Assembly (NCBI GenBank): GCA_002722995.1
Contig: PBNF01000008.1
Location: 1-46,699, forward strand
Source: Legionellales bacterium
GTDB lineage: Bacteria; Pseudomonadota; Gammaproteobacteria; Comchoanobacterales; Comchoanobacteraceae
Length of the DNA stretch: 46,699 nucleotides
Direction of reading: 5' to 3'
Shown: positions 36,300-45,069 of the stretch, in pieces
Layout: each line of letters opens with the position of its first letter
Position numbering within the stretch: position 1 is the stretch's first letter
Translations under genes and position numbers: made by a program
The notes under the pieces: generated by a model
The model's input: the letters and a program-made list of their open reading frames with translations, nothing else
Databases searched by the model: none
Told to the model about the DNA's origin: nothing

Positions 36300-38207
36300 T
36301 TAAGTGCTTTTTGATCCAACCGGCTGGTGATCCGTTGGTCGTCGATCATTCTGAGAATCATGATCTTCACAAGATAAGGCGGCTTGAACTGTTGTTTGAC
36401 TTTTTCCTAATGCATTTGAACGAGTAGCTTGATCCCCTGTATTCAAACCCTGAGGCGCTAAACGACGAATATTTTCATTTATCTGAGCTTTTTTGAAACA
36501 ACATATCACGGTGACAAGGATGGATGTTACCACCATACCGCCTATGAGGCTCAAAATAGCTGGATCACTCAAAGTTGACTGTATACCGATGTCAATAGCC
36601 ATGTCGCCTAGGATTGTAGCAATACCCAAAAAAGCTGCACAGATGACTAAAAAATTCAATACACCAATGTTCTCTAAACGTTCTTTTTCAGCATTACATC
36701 TGGCGGTTTGACTCAACTGTACAATGGGTTTTTTGATCTGCTGAACGAAATCTGATCTCACACACTGGCTGATCATTTTTGAGAGACATGGACCGATGAT
36801 CAAGATGGCCATGGAAAGCCCCGCCATCACACCGAAGGTTTCAAGTGTTCCAATCGAACTCAACCCTAGCCCAAAAACATTTAAAACACTCATCGCCACT
36901 GTATTAAATGTTAAAATATTCAATAATTGAAGCACATACAATGTATTCATGCCCAAAGATATCGTCAGTAATGCTGCACATACTCCAAAACCAAACACAT
37001 TTAAAGCATACCAATCTTTAAATGTCAGACGCTCTGGCATTGCCTGTTCATGATGATCGTTTGATTCATTTTCAGAGGCCTTGCGTATTTGACCTTGAGG
37101 TCTAACCTTAGCCTGTCTTACCCTAAAATCCCTAAAATAACGTTGTATATTACTCGCCGCTTTTATCTGATTAGACGTTAAGTCACTACAGTGCTCATTG
37201 AATAATTCCAACAGTGTTTTTCTCGATTGATCAGCCCAAAGTCTGTTTTGATAAATGGCTTTGAATAATGTCATTTCAGGGGTCATTTGATCATCCGGCT
37301 TTTTAAATTGATTGCCATACATTTCATTTAAAATGAGACCAAGACTATACACATCATACTTAAATAAACTAGGACGGGCTTCTGGAGGGTGATAGCTTGG
37401 AGCCCCCTGAAATACATATCGAGGTGATGTCGCAGTTTTTGAAACTCCAAAATCAACGATTTTCACATGACGCCTAAAGTCTTTTCCAGCAAAGTTTTCT
37501 TTATGTTGAACCAATAAGATATTGTCAGGCTTTAAATCACAATGCTCAATTCCTTGTTGATTAAGTGCTAATACAGCATGGATTAAATCCATTCCTAAGT
37601 ACTCTGGAACAGCTTGATTCTTATTCTCCTTTAGAAAAGTATACAAAGTACCTTTATCATGCTCGGGGGCAAAAATCATCATAGCCTTATCATGATCATC
37701 TACAGCCATCAATTTAGAGGCTGTTACATCACCCACTCGGATCATTTGATTCACTGCTTGAGTCATCTCAACTTCTTGAGTCCTGAGTACCTTATCACGG
37801 TCGTTTAATTTTTTTACAATGACGTGACTTTTATTATACTTTATTAATTTTGTCAGGAATTGTTGAGCCTGATCCTCATTAAATATTGTTGGCTTAAACC
37901 ATTGATAAGATAAGTATACCATATAAAGCGATAATACACCTGTGATCATCAGCGATGATGACACTGGCAAGTCAGTAATAAGCAATAATCCTAGGATGCA
38001 AATATTTAATACCAGCCCTCTAATGAATGGCCATTTTCTGTTATAAGTTAATCCCAGAAAAATTAACAGGTCGTGAACGGTGTTGAATGATACTTTCCAT
38101 ACTTCACCAAAAGAGCCTGCCCCTAAACGCTGATGCCTGTTGTTTAAAGTACTCAAAGTTTGGATTTCATGGCTATTGATTTGAATGGGTTTGTCTTCTC
38201 TAAACAT
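36300..38207 (-). CDS. Membrane-embedded Ser/Thr protein kinase with IQ motif; candidate Dot/Icm effector
   Basis: A 635-residue protein; the ATG follows AGGA by 7 nt. Kinase motifs appear in order: glycine loop RLGAGSFGEV (27-36), ATP-binding VIVKKL (K132/133), EHCDLKPDN with catalytic D224, DFG 252-254, PSYHPPEA, and YDVYSLGLIL. A stretch of ~95 residues with two to three hydrophobic segments (~43-104) sits between the glycine loop and the Lys, where normal kinases have about 15-20 residues. After the core comes a canonical IQ motif (IQRYFRDFRVR, 354-364), then membrane segments between ~398 and 575. A polar tail (~600-635) contains CEDHDSQNDRR. All catalytic residues are intact, so activity is plausible. 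It has a PmrA-like promoter. Effector status and calmodulin binding are inferred. Confidence 0.85.
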   Translation of the reverse strand: MFREDKPIQINSHEIQTLSTLNNRHQRLGAGSFGEVWKVSFNTVHDLLIFLGLTYNRKWPFIRGLVLNICILGLLLITDLPVSSSLMITGVLSLYMVYLSYQWFKPTIFNEDQAQQFLTKLIKYNKSHVIVKKLNDRDKVLRTQEVEMTQAVNQMIRVGDVTASKLMAVDDHDKAMMIFAPEHDKGTLYTFLKENKNQAVPEYLGMDLIHAVLALNQQGIEHCDLKPDNILLVQHKENFAGKDFRRHVKIVDFGVSKTATSPRYVFQGAPSYHPPEARPSLFKYDVYSLGLILNEMYGNQFKKPDDQMTPEMTLFKAIYQNRLWADQSRKTLLELFNEHCSDLTSNQIKAASNIQRYFRDFRVRQAKVRPQGQIRKASENESNDHHEQAMPERLTFKDWYALNVFGFGVCAALLTISLGMNTLYVLQLLNILTFNTVAMSVLNVFGLGLSSIGTLETFGVMAGLSMAILIIGPCLSKMISQCVRSDFVQQIKKPIVQLSQTARCNAEKERLENIGVLNFLVICAAFLGIATILGDMAIDIGIQSTLSDPAILSLIGGMVVTSILVTVICCFKKAQINENIRRLAPQGLNTGDQATRSNALGKSQTTVQAALSCEDHDSQNDRRPTDHQPVGSKST

Positions 38208-38257
38208 TCAATTGTCCTATTATATTTGATTTTATTTAAAATGAACTTTCATATTTA

Positions 38258-38290
38258 ATGTTACAGCATGAATATTAAGATAACTTTAAA
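38258..38290 (-). promoter_or_regulatory. PmrA-like direct-repeat promoter of the kinase gene
   Basis: The minus-strand box TTTAAAGTTATCTTAATATT (38290-38271) has a second half-site CTTAATATT that equals the consensus half-site of the Legionella/Coxiella PmrA box as I remember it. TTAA cores are 11 bp apart, then 11 bp to TAACAT (38263-38258, 4 of 6 matches to TATAAT). The start codon is about 50 nt further. Another -10-like TATAAT lies at 38224-38219, very close to the gene. Confidence 0.6.
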
Positions 38291-38375
38291 TCAATGCTTT
38301 CAATGATTCATCTCTAGATTCAATATACGCTTGATGTTACAGTGATCTTTCAACCATGAAATCAAGGAAATGTTC

Positions 38376-39593
38376 ATGTTCAAACACCTTAACAGTAAAA
38401 TCTTAGGTGCTATTTTATTGATTGCTGGCACACAGATTGGTGCAGGGATGCTGGCATTACCGATTACAACAGGTGTTGCTGGATTTATTCCTGCCATGGC
38501 CTTATTCATGCTTGCGTTTTTCTATATGCTTTCAAATCTATTTATTTTATTGGAAGCAAATTTAGCATGCCCCATTCCTGAAGCAAACATCATCAGTATT
38601 GCTCAACAATATTTGGGACGATCTGGTCAATCTATCGCTTGGGTCAGCTTTTTACTGTTATTATATTCAGCATCTGCCGCTTATTTAGTGGGTGGCGCAA
38701 ATTTACTCGCCTCAGAACTTAAACCCATCATAAACCTCTCTTCACACATGAGTGTTTATCTCTTTGCCGCAATGTTTGCCGGTATTGCTTACTTTGGTAT
38801 TGTTTGGATTGATCGAATCAATCGACTATTAATGCTGGGATTAATCATTGCATATACATTATCCACCACCACGGTGCTCCCTGAAGTTAAAATAGAGCAT
38901 CTTCTGACTGAACATATTCAATACATTTGGGCAGCCATCCCTGTTGTGATTCTATCATTCACCTCGCACATTGTTATTCCAAGCATTACCCATTACTTAA
39001 AGCGTGATATTCAATCCATTCATCAAGCGTTATGGATCGGTTCATTAATTCCTCTTATTTTTTATATTCTTTGGGAAATTGCATTGGTTGGGACCATTCC
39101 TTCAACTGGACCTCAAGGCTTACATCATATTGCCACCTCTAGCACTCCCTTATCGGCCCTCACAGAAGTTTTGACTCAGATGAAGTTACCTTTTGTGGCC
39201 AACAGTAATTTATTTTTCTCAATTTTTGCAATCGCCACTTCATTTTTAGGCGTCATTTTAAGTTTGTGTGATTTTCTAGCAGATGGTCTCAATATTCAAA
39301 AAAATATTCAAGGCCGACTGTATCTCTTGATCATGAGCTTCGCTCCTCCTTTATTGTTTGCGCAGCTCTATCCTCATAGCTTTATTTTAGCCCTTGGCTA
39401 TGCTGGAGTCTTTGTCGCTATTTTATACGGAATCTTACCTAGTCTGATTGTGCTGAGGTCTCGACACGCAAAACAAGATAAATCCTATACCTGCTCAGTC
39501 CCCACTCCACTTCTTTGGCTTTGTATTGTTCTGGCTTGTAGTGTAATTGTATTTCAAATTTTAGCCACAGCACATTGGCTTCCAACCCCTTAG
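38376..39593 (+). CDS. Aromatic amino acid permease (HAAAP family, TyrP/Mtr type)
   Basis: A 405-residue, 11-segment permease for tyrosine or tryptophan import. It begins LNSKILGAILLIAGTQIGAGMLALPI, the family's first-helix signature. Later segments include a WIDRINRLLMLGLIIAYTLS stretch and SFTSHIVIPSITHYL. The second of two in-frame ATGs (38376) is preferred because AAGGA lies 7 nt before it. Its stop is 8 bp from the hemE start, so the two genes are probably cotranscribed. The exact amino acid cannot be told. Confidence 0.9.
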   Translation: MFKHLNSKILGAILLIAGTQIGAGMLALPITTGVAGFIPAMALFMLAFFYMLSNLFILLEANLACPIPEANIISIAQQYLGRSGQSIAWVSFLLLLYSASAAYLVGGANLLASELKPIINLSSHMSVYLFAAMFAGIAYFGIVWIDRINRLLMLGLIIAYTLSTTTVLPEVKIEHLLTEHIQYIWAAIPVVILSFTSHIVIPSITHYLKRDIQSIHQALWIGSLIPLIFYILWEIALVGTIPSTGPQGLHHIATSSTPLSALTEVLTQMKLPFVANSNLFFSIFAIATSFLGVILSLCDFLADGLNIQKNIQGRLYLLIMSFAPPLLFAQLYPHSFILALGYAGVFVAILYGILPSLIVLRSRHAKQDKSYTCSVPTPLLWLCIVLACSVIVFQILATAHWLPTP

Positions 39594-39601
39594 GACTCCT
39601 A

Positions 39602-40651
39602 ATGACTTCACTGATTAATGACCGTTTATGTCAAACCCTTCAAGGACAGATTACAGATCGCCCCCCCATCTGGCTGATGCGACAGGCAGGCCGTTATTTG
39701 CCTGAGTATCAAGTGATACGGCGTCGTGTACCTGATTTCATGACCCGGTGCAAACAACCCGATCTGGTGACTGAGATCACTTTACAACCTTTGGAGCGCT
39801 TTGATCTAGATGCAGCGATTATTTTCTCAGACATCCTGACTATTCCTGAAGCGATGGGGTTAGGTTTGCGCTTCATTCCAGGACAAGGGCCCGTCTTTGA
39901 ACGCCCCATTACCTCTCCTGAAGCCATTCAAGCACTTCCACAGGATGTGCTCTCAGATTTAACCTATGTATTTGATGCTATTCAAACCACCCAAGCTGCT
40001 TTAAATAAACGTGTTCCACTGATCGGTTTCAGCGGAAGTCCTTGGACATTATCGGCTTATATGATTGAAGGCCAAAGCTCTCCCAGCTTTTCAAAGGCTT
40101 TACAGCTCTCCCAACAACATCCCCAAGCCATGCATCAACTCTTGGCTTGTTTAACACAGCATGTGGTCGCTTATTGCAGCGCTCAAATTGATGCAGGAGC
40201 AGATGTTATCATGATCTTTGACAGTTGGGGAGGGCGCTTGCCTGATGACTTGTATTCTTCGATATCTCTAGATTATTTAAATAAAATCGTGTCTGAATTA
40301 ACCCTTAAACACCCCAACATCCCCACCATCGTTTATTCTAAGGTGTCTTTCCCACGTGTGCAGCAACTGATGTCAATCCCCTGTATGGCCATTGGTTTGA
40401 GCCATGAGGTGGATTTAAATAAAGTACGTGCGCAATACCCAGATCGAGTACTTCAAGGCAATATTAATCCTGACTGTATGAGCGCCTCAGACCCACAGCA
40501 GGTGATTGATGAAACCTTAAAATGTCTTAAAGCCCATGGTGATGGCCCGGCCATTATTAATCTTGGGCATGGCATTAAACCCGATGCACAGATTGATCAT
40601 GTACACACGCTCATTGAAACCGTACATCAATACGCAGCAGCACGCGCTTGA
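39602..40651 (+). CDS. hemE: Uroporphyrinogen decarboxylase
   Basis: HemE decarboxylates uroporphyrinogen III to coproporphyrinogen III in haem synthesis. The ATG at 39602 follows TAGGA and gives 349 residues, the normal length. Signatures are RPPIWLMRQAGRYLPEYQ (~21), FSDILTIPEAMGLGLRF (~84), GFSGSPWTLSAYMIEGQ (~150) and IFDSWGG (~214). The C-terminus has NLGHGIKPDA. Confidence 0.97.
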   Translation: MTSLINDRLCQTLQGQITDRPPIWLMRQAGRYLPEYQVIRRRVPDFMTRCKQPDLVTEITLQPLERFDLDAAIIFSDILTIPEAMGLGLRFIPGQGPVFERPITSPEAIQALPQDVLSDLTYVFDAIQTTQAALNKRVPLIGFSGSPWTLSAYMIEGQSSPSFSKALQLSQQHPQAMHQLLACLTQHVVAYCSAQIDAGADVIMIFDSWGGRLPDDLYSSISLDYLNKIVSELTLKHPNIPTIVYSKVSFPRVQQLMSIPCMAIGLSHEVDLNKVRAQYPDRVLQGNINPDCMSASDPQQVIDETLKCLKAHGDGPAIINLGHGIKPDAQIDHVHTLIETVHQYAAARA

Positions 40652-40706
40652 AGCGGATCATAGAATCCTTTATGCTATTGATTTGATTATATGACTGAGG
40701 ACTGAT

Positions 40707-40871
40707 ATGAGCGCGGATGCCTCCATCACAGTATGCTGCCCTTCAGAAGACACATCTGTCAAATCCCTCCACCCTAGAATTTATATGACACTTTCAGCGC
40801 AACAACCTGAACGACGTTGTAGCTACTGTGGCCAACTATGGACCTTAAAAGACGCACAAGACACCGCTTAA
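40707..40871 (+). CDS. 54-residue zinc-finger (CHCC type) protein
   Basis: This small gene begins with ATG after AGGA (5-nt spacing) and ends in TAA. The product has VCCPSED, LHPRIYMTL and RRCSYCGQLWTL. That is the Cys-His-Cys-Cys pattern of the small zf-CHCC family, related to the C-terminus of mitochondrial complex I subunit NDUFS6. Bacterial members are usually 55-75 residues and uncharacterised. It lies just downstream of hemE. Confidence 0.85.
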   Translation: MSADASITVCCPSEDTSVKSLHPRIYMTLSAQQPERRCSYCGQLWTLKDAQDTA

Positions 40872-40935
40872 ATATCAGCTCACATTTCACGGCATTGATG
40901 ATATTGCCACCTTTTTATTTTGGAGCATCATTCTT

Positions 40936-42219
40936 TTGACTCTTTCAAACACATCCCAATCTAAAGCACCACATATCCTATATTCAACCTTTATTGTAGG
41001 CCTTGCCGCTTTATTTTATTTATATGAGTTTTTTATTCGAGTCACTCCAGCGTCGATTACCCATGAACTCATGAGGGATTTAAATGCCTCAGCGCCTGCA
41101 TTAGGCATCATGTCGGGTTGTTTTTTTGCAGCTTATGCCCCCATGCAATTGCCAGTTGGAATGCTATGTGATCGTTTTGGCACTAAAAAACTCATGACAG
41201 TGGCTATATTGGTTTGTGGATTAGCCACACTATGCTTTTCGATGGTACACAGTATTGTATTAGCAAGTTTAATGCGTTTTTTAATTGGTTTAGCTTCAGC
41301 CTTTGCCTTTGTAGGCCCCTTAGTTTTAGCCACGCATTGGTTTGAAGCACGACATTTAGCCACGATTTCAGGGATCATCCAGACATTGGGATGTCTTGGA
41401 GCAATTTTTGCAGGAGAGCCCATCGCACAGCTGATACAAACCTTTAATTGGCGTACAGTCGTTGGTTATTCTGGGTTATTGGGCTTAATTCTCACAGCTT
41501 TCTTTGCCTTTTACTTAAAAGATAAACCAGACACTGAATCTATCACTGAACCTGAGCGCCCCATACAGCTCAAAGATATTAAAGCCCTTTGTCAACAGCC
41601 TCATACTCGGTGGATTTCAATTGCAGCCTTTGCAAGTTGGGCCCCGATGTCTATTTTTGCCGAACTATGGGGCACCTCATTTCTTATGACAAGCTATCAT
41701 GCTTCACAAACTGAAGCAACTGCAGCAACAGCTTGGATTTGGATTGGTGTGGCCATTGCAAGCCCTTTAGCTGGCGGGTGGTCAACCCGAATTCGATCTA
41801 GGCGCATTCCATTGATCACCTTCAATGCAATTGGCTTATTCGCTTCTTGTGTTTTAATTTTCTTTCATTTAAATGGTTGGGTGATGATTGACACCTTGCT
41901 ATTTTTATTAGGTGTTGCCGCTGGTTCTCAACCCATTACTTTTGGACTGGCCTGTGATTATAATCCCCCCAAAATTCATGGCACTGCGATGGGATTAAAT
42001 AACATGGCGGTGATTGCCGGTGGCGTCCTATTACAACCTTTAGTTGGCTATTTACTCAACCTGTTTTGGGACCATCAACTTAAAGATGGCGCCCCCATTT
42101 ATCAATTAGTGGATTATCAATACGCTTTAATATTGATCCCCATCGTTTATCTTTTAGGGTTATGGGCAACTTACTTCCATATTAAAGAAACTTATTGCGA
42201 ATCCATGACCTCAGTCTAA
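40936..42219 (+). CDS. MFS transporter, first of a tandem pair
   Basis: A 427-residue, 12-segment major facilitator. It appears to start at TTG (40936), 10 nt after GGAG, since no earlier ATG is in frame and the first helix begins soon after. It has LYEFFIRVTPASITHELM at the first segment, the loop 2-3 motif GMLCDRFGTKKLM and MGLNNMAVIAGGVLLQPLVGYLL late in the protein. Closely related to the next gene. The substrate is unknown; in Legionellales such carriers often import nutrients from the host, which is inference. Confidence 0.88.
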   Translation: MTLSNTSQSKAPHILYSTFIVGLAALFYLYEFFIRVTPASITHELMRDLNASAPALGIMSGCFFAAYAPMQLPVGMLCDRFGTKKLMTVAILVCGLATLCFSMVHSIVLASLMRFLIGLASAFAFVGPLVLATHWFEARHLATISGIIQTLGCLGAIFAGEPIAQLIQTFNWRTVVGYSGLLGLILTAFFAFYLKDKPDTESITEPERPIQLKDIKALCQQPHTRWISIAAFASWAPMSIFAELWGTSFLMTSYHASQTEATAATAWIWIGVAIASPLAGGWSTRIRSRRIPLITFNAIGLFASCVLIFFHLNGWVMIDTLLFLLGVAAGSQPITFGLACDYNPPKIHGTAMGLNNMAVIAGGVLLQPLVGYLLNLFWDHQLKDGAPIYQLVDYQYALILIPIVYLLGLWATYFHIKETYCESMTSV

Positions 42220-42231
42220 GGCTTTAATATT

Positions 42232-43509
42232 ATGCACCCATTGCTTCGATACGCAACCTATCAACCGATCTTAATCGTCACTTTAGCGGCAGCATTCTAT
42301 CTGTATGAATTTTTCTTACGCGTTTCTCCGAGTGTATTGACTCATGAACTGATGCATTTTTACCAAGTGGGCGCAGGCACTTTGGGTTCAATTATGGGCT
42401 GTTTCTTTTTGGCATATACTTTCATGCAAATTCCTTCGGGGTTATTAGGCGATCACTTTGGCCCTCGAAAAATGTTGACCCTTGCGGCCGTGCTGTGTGC
42501 GATCTCAACCTTATTATTTACCCAATCAGATCATGTTGCCATGGGCATGCTCACACGATTCTTATTGGGCTTATCTGCTTCATTTGCTTATATTGCCCCT
42601 TTAATGTTAGCCGCTCGCTGGTTCAGTGCTCGTTATTTCGCGATGCTCACGGGACTCATTCAAATGATGGGGTGCATGGGTGCCATCGTTGGAGGCACTC
42701 CGGTTGTGCAATTAACACATCACTATGGTTGGCAGTCAACACTCTCTGGAGCAGCGATCATTGGGGCTGGATTATCTTTACTTTTTTGGTGGGTGATTCG
42801 AGATGCACCCCCTCAAACGGACTGTATCGAAATCCAAGCGATCACACAGGGAGAGTCGATCCCTGTGCTCAAGCGATTATCTGCGGTCTGTCATCACCCT
42901 CAAACCTGGGCCATTGCCCTTGTTGGCTTTGCTTGCTGGGCCCCTATCGCTATGTTTGCAGAATTATGGGGGGTTCCTTTTTTAGAACGTGCCTATCAAT
43001 TATCGACTTATGAAGCGGCACATCTGATTCGTTATACCTGGATTGGTATTGCCTTGGGTGGGCCCTTAATGGGCTATTTGAGCCAGTACCTTTCTAGCCG
43101 CAAGCAACCGCTGTGCTTGGCTTTAATCGTATCATTGATCACGACTTATTGTATTATTTACGCACAACCTCAAATCAGCTGGCTTCCTTTAAATTTGTTT
43201 CTGTTTGGCCTGGGCGCTTCAGCACAGTGTGTGACATTTGGCTGTGTACGAGATGTTCACCCTTTAAATGTATCTGGCACTGCAGTTGGTTTTAATAACA
43301 TGGCAGTGATCATGGGAGGCGTGTTTTGTCAACCCTTGGTGGGTCTGCTTCTTGAACACAACTGGACCGGAGAATGGATCGATCAGGTGCATGCTTTTAA
43401 CATTAAAGCTTATCAAACTGCTTTTTTATTAATGCCTGCCTGTACATTCGTTGGTTTGTGCACTATTTTATTTCTTTTAAAGGAAAGTTATTGTCACCCC
43501 CATGATTAG
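42232..43509 (+). CDS. MFS transporter, second of a tandem pair
   Basis: A 425-residue paralogue of the preceding gene, starting 12 bp after its stop. Shared segments include AAFYLYEFFLRVSPSVLTHE, GLLGDHFGPRKMLTLA, WAPIAMFAELWGVPFL and VGFNNMAVIMGGVFCQPLVG. It is cotranscribed with its twin and with nadK, which begins 9 bp downstream. Substrate unknown. Confidence 0.9.
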   Translation: MHPLLRYATYQPILIVTLAAAFYLYEFFLRVSPSVLTHELMHFYQVGAGTLGSIMGCFFLAYTFMQIPSGLLGDHFGPRKMLTLAAVLCAISTLLFTQSDHVAMGMLTRFLLGLSASFAYIAPLMLAARWFSARYFAMLTGLIQMMGCMGAIVGGTPVVQLTHHYGWQSTLSGAAIIGAGLSLLFWWVIRDAPPQTDCIEIQAITQGESIPVLKRLSAVCHHPQTWAIALVGFACWAPIAMFAELWGVPFLERAYQLSTYEAAHLIRYTWIGIALGGPLMGYLSQYLSSRKQPLCLALIVSLITTYCIIYAQPQISWLPLNLFLFGLGASAQCVTFGCVRDVHPLNVSGTAVGFNNMAVIMGGVFCQPLVGLLLEHNWTGEWIDQVHAFNIKAYQTAFLLMPACTFVGLCTILFLLKESYCHPHD

Positions 43510-43518
43510 GAAACAATC

Positions 43519-44385
43519 ATGACACCATTACATCACAGCTTAATTTTTGTTAAATCTCAAGAGCCTGCTGTTGTCCAAGCCGCAGTCACTGTGATTCAAC
43601 ACCTTGAACATTTAAAACATCCCTTTGCATTAACCGTCGCCTCCGCTCACGCATTGGGTGGGGCGTATTCAGATCGAGTGGATTCGAATATTGCTCCCAA
43701 AACCTATGATCACATGATTGTTATTGGTGGCGATGGGACCTTGTTATCGGCTGCTAAATATGCCATTCAACATCAATTGCCCATCATTGGGATTAACTCA
43801 GGCACAGTTGGGTTCTTAGCGGATGTATGCCCCACTGACTTACGCATACTGACAACCATCTTATCAGGTGATTATTTCACAGAAACACGACACTTATTAA
43901 AAGTCACATTGAGTGATGAAACAACTGCTTCTGCCCTCAATGATATTGTATTATCTCGTCAAGCCGCTCGATTATTATGCTATGAATTATTCATCAATGA
44001 TTCCTTTGTATGTGCTCAACGAGCAGATGGGTTAATTATTTCAACTCCAACCGGTTCTACCGCCTATGCCCTCTCAGCAGGTGGTTCAATTATTCATCCA
44101 GCCATTAAAGCCATTGCACTCACCCCTTTGTGTCCTCATCGACTCAGCTCAAGACCCATCATTGTCCCTTCAGATAGTATTATTGATATTCATTTAACCT
44201 CACCAACAGCTCAACATGATGCTTTAGTCAGCTGCGATGGCTTTGACATGACCACTGCTCCCATCCACCAAGCCACCATTCAGCATGCTCCAGAAGCTTT
44301 ACAATTGATTCATCCTCCTCACTATTGTTACTTTGAAGCCTTAAAACATAAGCTCCATTGGGAACGAAGCCTGACATCTTCCTAA
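43519..44385 (+). CDS. nadK: NAD kinase
   Basis: It phosphorylates NAD to NADP. The 288-residue protein has the catalytic GGDGT motif (VIGGDGTLLSAAKYA, ~69), GINSGTVGFLAD (~91), the LNDIVLSR segment (~139) and the glycine-rich GLIISTPTGSTAYALSAGG (~168). AGGAAA precedes the ATG. It is third in a tight series after the two MFS genes. Confidence 0.97.
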   Translation: MTPLHHSLIFVKSQEPAVVQAAVTVIQHLEHLKHPFALTVASAHALGGAYSDRVDSNIAPKTYDHMIVIGGDGTLLSAAKYAIQHQLPIIGINSGTVGFLADVCPTDLRILTTILSGDYFTETRHLLKVTLSDETTASALNDIVLSRQAARLLCYELFINDSFVCAQRADGLIISTPTGSTAYALSAGGSIIHPAIKAIALTPLCPHRLSSRPIIVPSDSIIDIHLTSPTAQHDALVSCDGFDMTTAPIHQATIQHAPEALQLIHPPHYCYFEALKHKLHWERSLTSS

Positions 44386-44470
44386 TCAGTCATCTGCGTG
44401 ACTTCATCATGCATTTGCTTCACTCTTTAAACTTGGTTATGATCAAATTGTGTTAACGAGGAGTCAGTTC

Positions 44471-44797
44471 ATGCGAAACTGTTTTTCAATGATGATCCTA
44501 TTATTAAGCGTGGTATTATTAGGTTGCCAAGATCGCTCCTGGGTGTATACCCCCATTGTGACTCAAGGGCGCCCCATCACGGAACAGCAGATTCATCATT
44601 TGAAATTAGGCCTTTCTCAAGCAACAGTCACAAAACAATTAGGGACACCTGCCCTCATCAATCCGCTTGACCCTAATGAGTGGATTTATCTATCGACTGA
44701 ACGTCGACAATTGCACTTGACACATATCCAGCCGACTCAAGTTAAACTGATCTTTAAACACAATCAATTGAGTTCCATACAACGCACGGTTAGTTAA
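44471..44797 (+). CDS. bamE: Outer membrane assembly lipoprotein BamE
   Basis: BamE is a lipoprotein of the BAM complex that inserts outer-membrane beta-barrels. The ATG at 44471 follows GAGGAG by 7 nt (a GTG at 44450 is unlikely). The 108-residue precursor has a lipobox ending LLGC, then QGRPITEQQIHHLKLGLSQA and LGTPALINPLDPNEWIYL, the SmpA/OmlA fold pattern. It overlaps rnfH convergently by 4 bp. Confidence 0.94.
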   Translation: MRNCFSMMILLLSVVLLGCQDRSWVYTPIVTQGRPITEQQIHHLKLGLSQATVTKQLGTPALINPLDPNEWIYLSTERRQLHLTHIQPTQVKLIFKHNQLSSIQRTVS

Positions 44798-45069
44798 GAC
44801 CGTTGTTGTCGCCGTCGCCGTTGTTCTTTGGGGTCACACAATAAGGGCTTAAGCCAATGAATTCGAATTCCCTGAGCACATGGGTGGTCTTCTTTAATGC
44901 GTTGATCCCACAGCGCCAGATGCCCTTGATCTAGCTGTTGAACCCAATCGATGCTTTGATCTGACCAATCAGTAAGTGCAGCTAATATTGAATATCCTTC
45001 TGGCACCCTCATGCTGCATAAGCACCCTTGATGCGCTGAGTCAATCCAAGCAATCTCAATTTGAATCAT
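44794..45069 (-). CDS. rnfH: RnfH family ubiquitin-like protein
   Basis: A 91-residue protein of the RnfH (UPF0125) family with a ubiquitin-like fold. MIQIEIAW and DQRIKEDHPCAQGIRIHWLKPL fit the family, and the tail is arginine-rich (EQRRRRQQRS). The start at 45069 (or 45075 in frame) overlaps the end of ratA, so the pair is coupled. Function is not established. Confidence 0.88.
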   Translation of the reverse strand: MIQIEIAWIDSAHQGCLCSMRVPEGYSILAALTDWSDQSIDWVQQLDQGHLALWDQRIKEDHPCAQGIRIHWLKPLLCDPKEQRRRRQQRS

